Below, piece by piece: positions 5,447 through 7,034 of a stretch of 7,034 bases of DNA. Source of the DNA: an uncultured Porphyromonadaceae bacterium (GTDB lineage Bacteria > Bacteroidota > Bacteroidia > Bacteroidales > Muribaculaceae); assembly GCA_937901905.1 (NCBI GenBank), contig CALDIF010000051.1, positions 1 to 7,034 of the forward strand. Reading direction: 5' to 3'. The notes under the pieces were generated by a model. That model was not told the DNA's origin. It was given only the letters and a program-made list of their open reading frames with translations, and did no database searches. Each line of letters opens with the position of its first letter. Within the stretch, counting starts at the first letter, position 1. The position numbers were made by a program, and so were the translations under genes.

Positions 5447-5477
5447 TTGCACAGTCACAAGAAAAGTCTTAACTTTG
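5447..5477 (+). promoter_or_regulatory. Promoter of the four-helix membrane protein gene
   Basis: TAACTTTG at 5470-5477 matches TAnnTTTG exactly. TTG at 5447-5449 lies 20 bp upstream as the -33 element. Transcription should begin near 5484, giving a leader of about 16 nt before the ATG at 5500. The gene is therefore likely transcribed apart from nadK. Confidence 0.7.
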
Positions 5478-5499
5478 CAAACTCAATCAAAGTAACATT

Positions 5500-5958
5500 A
5501 TGAGAACGATAGCCAATATATTCATTATTTCAGCATTAGTGTGTTATACCTTTTTGCCGCTCTACGATGTTGCAATGAAAGGCTCAATCACCGGGTTTGC
5601 ATTCTCGGCGGGTTTGATTTCGTCGGTTGACGGTTGGCGCAGCATCATGCTCTCGTTAGCACCGTACCTTGCCGGTTTTCTTGCTATCGTTTTTAACAGT
5701 TTGCACAACAAGCACTGGACCCGACTCGCCGTAGGCTGTCTCGTCATCGTGCTTGTTTTTTATTGGCAGGCATCACACTTCGAGGAAATCGGCTTGATGC
5801 ACCTGCCCGAGGTCGCACCTGCCAACGACATGGGCGAGGGCTTTTCCATCACCGGTCTCGGAGCCGGCTTTTGGAGCGGCTTGGCACTGAGCGGAGCCGC
5901 GCTATTAACGACAATAGTAGAGATTTTCTACGGCAAAACCGACACATCGCCCTCTTGA
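5500..5958 (+). CDS. Unrecognised four-helix inner-membrane protein
   Basis: I do not recognise a family for this 152-residue protein. It has about four hydrophobic segments: 4-24, 49-66, 75-91 and 118-143. The loop at about 92-116 is acidic (FEEIGLMHLPEVAPANDMGEG), and a Gly/Ala-rich start opens the last helix. There are no obvious catalytic motifs and one or two Cys only. The ATG sits 23 nt after an exact -7 promoter element, with A-rich leader sequence, and the codon use resembles its neighbours, so I think it is a real gene. It lies between nadK and panB on the same strand, but its own promoter argues against a shared operon with nadK. Small polytopic proteins of this kind are common and mostly unstudied; no function can be given from sequence. 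Confidence 0.8.
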   Translation: MRTIANIFIISALVCYTFLPLYDVAMKGSITGFAFSAGLISSVDGWRSIMLSLAPYLAGFLAIVFNSLHNKHWTRLAVGCLVIVLVFYWQASHFEEIGLMHLPEVAPANDMGEGFSITGLGAGFWSGLALSGAALLTTIVEIFYGKTDTSPS

Positions 5959-5976
5959 GTTAAGCAAGGGAACATT

Positions 5977-6066
5977 AGGATATTTCCTCGAGGAGTCGTA
6001 TTAAAACACGTTTTAACCATAGCCGTCGACCGCTCAACCGAGGGTGCAGACTGTGGGACATATCCT
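5977..6066 (+). promoter_or_regulatory. Nested inverted repeats upstream of panB
   Basis: Three pairings nest in order: AGGATAT (5977-5983) with ATATCCT (6060-6066), CCTCG (5986-5990) with CGAGG (6039-6043), and TTAAAAC (6001-6007) with GTTTTAA (6010-6016). The innermost, with a 2-nt centre, could equally be a protein operator. The set would fold into a branched RNA ending 42 nt before the panB ATG. I recognise no riboswitch class, and no clear promoter is visible in this gap. Confidence 0.35.
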
Positions 6067-6108
6067 GTTAAACCATTGTTGAAAAAATCAATCCAATCGA
6101 AAAAAAAT

Positions 6109-6930
6109 ATGTCAAGTTATGTAATCACCGATGCACGCAAGGTAACCACCAAGCGTATGCTCGACATGAAACGCACGGGCGAGAAAATCGCCATGCTCAC
6201 CAGTTATGACTTCACGATGGCAGGACTTGTTGATCGCGCCGGCATGGACGTCATACTCGTTGGTGACAGCGCAAGCAATGTCATGCAGGGTCATGCCACG
6301 ACCGTGCCCATCACCCTCGACGAGATGATAGTGTACGGTCGCACCGTAGCGCGCGCTTGCAAGCGCGCATTCGTGTTGGTCGACATGCCCTTCGGCACCT
6401 ATCAAGGCGATCCGATTGATGCTCAGCGCAACGCGGTGCGCATCATGCAAGAGACCGGAGCCGACGGAGTGAAGTTGGAAGGAGGTCGTCCCATCTTGGA
6501 CAACGTGAAGATGATACTGCGTGCCGGCATACCGGTGTGCGCACATCTGGGCTTGACACCGCAGTCAATCAACCAATTCGGCAGTTATGTCACTCGCGCC
6601 ACGGACGATGCCGAGGCTCGCACCTTGCTTGAAGACGCGCGCGCCCTCGCCGATGCCGGTTGTTTCATGCTCGTGTTAGAGAAAATCCCTTCCACACTGG
6701 CAGCCGAGGTGACTCGTGCCATCGACATTCCCACAATAGGCATAGGTGCCGGTCCCGACACCGACGGTCAAGTACTCGTTGCCCACGATATGTTAGGTCT
6801 CAACATGGGGTTCAAGCCCAAGTTCCTGCGCTTGTACGACCACATGGGAGAGCAGATGACCGAGAGTGTGGGTCACTACATCAGCGACGTTAAAACCGGC
6901 GCGTTCCCGACGCTCGACGAGAGTTACTAA
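6109..6930 (+). CDS. panB: 3-methyl-2-oxobutanoate hydroxymethyltransferase
   Basis: PanB (ketopantoate hydroxymethyltransferase) transfers a one-carbon unit from 5,10-methylene-tetrahydrofolate to 2-oxoisovalerate, making ketopantoate for pantothenate and CoA. The 273-residue length is normal. Key residues are present: LTSYD (30-34), VGDS with metal ligand Asp53, VDMPFG with Asp92, KLEGG (Lys122, Glu124), HLGLTPQS (146-153), the catalytic Glu191 in LEKIP, GIGAG (211-215) and the DGQVLVAHDMLG block (219-230). I chose the ATG at 6109, which gives the family's usual MSSY-type start and follows an A-rich leader. An in-frame TTG at 6076 would add 11 poorly coding residues. The upstream gap holds nested inverted repeats. 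A weak hairpin follows the stop. panC and panD are not in the window. Confidence 0.97.
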   Translation: MSSYVITDARKVTTKRMLDMKRTGEKIAMLTSYDFTMAGLVDRAGMDVILVGDSASNVMQGHATTVPITLDEMIVYGRTVARACKRAFVLVDMPFGTYQGDPIDAQRNAVRIMQETGADGVKLEGGRPILDNVKMILRAGIPVCAHLGLTPQSINQFGSYVTRATDDAEARTLLEDARALADAGCFMLVLEKIPSTLAAEVTRAIDIPTIGIGAGPDTDGQVLVAHDMLGLNMGFKPKFLRLYDHMGEQMTESVGHYISDVKTGAFPTLDESY

Positions 6931-6940
6931 TGCCTTCTCG

Positions 6941-6968
6941 CGCGTCAATTCTCGAAAACGATGACGCG
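6941..6968 (+). terminator. Possible panB terminator hairpin
   Basis: CGCGTCA (6941-6947) and TGACGCG (6962-6968) form a perfect 7-bp GC-rich stem with a 14-nt loop, starting 10 nt after the panB stop. No U tract follows, so simple intrinsic termination is doubtful. It may instead belong to the repeat element that begins at 6981. Confidence 0.35.
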
Positions 6969-6980
6969 AACTTCTGCTAT

Positions 6981-7034
6981 CCGTAGGTTACGCTGCGCTC
7001 CACCCACGGTTATCTATATTTCGCCCTCACGGGC
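6981..7034 (+). repeat. Composite stem-loop element, copy 2 (runs to window end)
   Basis: Arms CCGTAGG (6981-6987) and CCCACGG (7003-7009) pair over 7 positions with one A/C mismatch around a 15-nt loop ending CGCTGCGCTCCA. TTA and a 13-nt spacer in total lead to a tight hairpin, GCCC/GGGC (7023-7026 and 7031-7034, loop TCAC), at the window edge. Copy 1 at 448-505 has the same order, loop and spacing. Confidence 0.6.

Overview
The window looks like a piece of a Bacteroidales chromosome (phylum Bacteroidota), perhaps near Muribaculaceae. The evidence is the TAnnTTTG-type -7 promoter elements, AT-rich gene leaders without clear Shine-Dalgarno sites, the gene order nadK / pdxJ-exbB-exbD-tonB, and the Bacteroidetes-type PdxJ and PanB sequences. 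The family-level guess is weak.

Left end (1-933) has no believable protein gene. Positions 1-261 read leftwards as the promoter and long leader of what is probably a ribosomal RNA operon. The 16S gene itself would start beyond the left edge. Behind the promoter lie helically phased A/T tracts (282-340). Then comes a dense cluster of short perfect hairpins (386-660), a 9-bp tandem duplication (717-732) and a strong bidirectional terminator hairpin (872-914).

Centre left (934-4390, minus strand) is a co-oriented block in transcription order: pdxJ (pyridoxine 5'-phosphate synthase), exbB/tolQ-type, exbD-type, tonB-type, and a secreted thioredoxin-fold protein. The spacings are 60 bp, 95 bp, an ATGA overlap, and 75 bp, which suits one operon ending at the 872-914 hairpin. 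ExbB-ExbD-TonB is the inner-membrane motor that passes proton-motive force to TonB-dependent outer-membrane receptors. The thioredoxin would act in the periplasm.

Centre right (4569-6930, plus strand): nadK diverges from pdxJ across a 178-bp AT-rich control region. Next come a structured gap with a good promoter, an unrecognised four-helix membrane protein, a 150-bp gap with nested inverted repeats, and panB (first step of pantothenate synthesis). NadK, PdxJ and PanB together serve cofactor supply (NADP, PLP, CoA).

Right end (6931-7034) has a possible panB terminator, then a second copy of a composite stem-loop element also found at 448-476. The two copies share a 12-nt loop sequence and stem geometry while their stem sequences differ. 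This repeated element and the hairpin cluster attached to its first copy are the least explained parts of the window.
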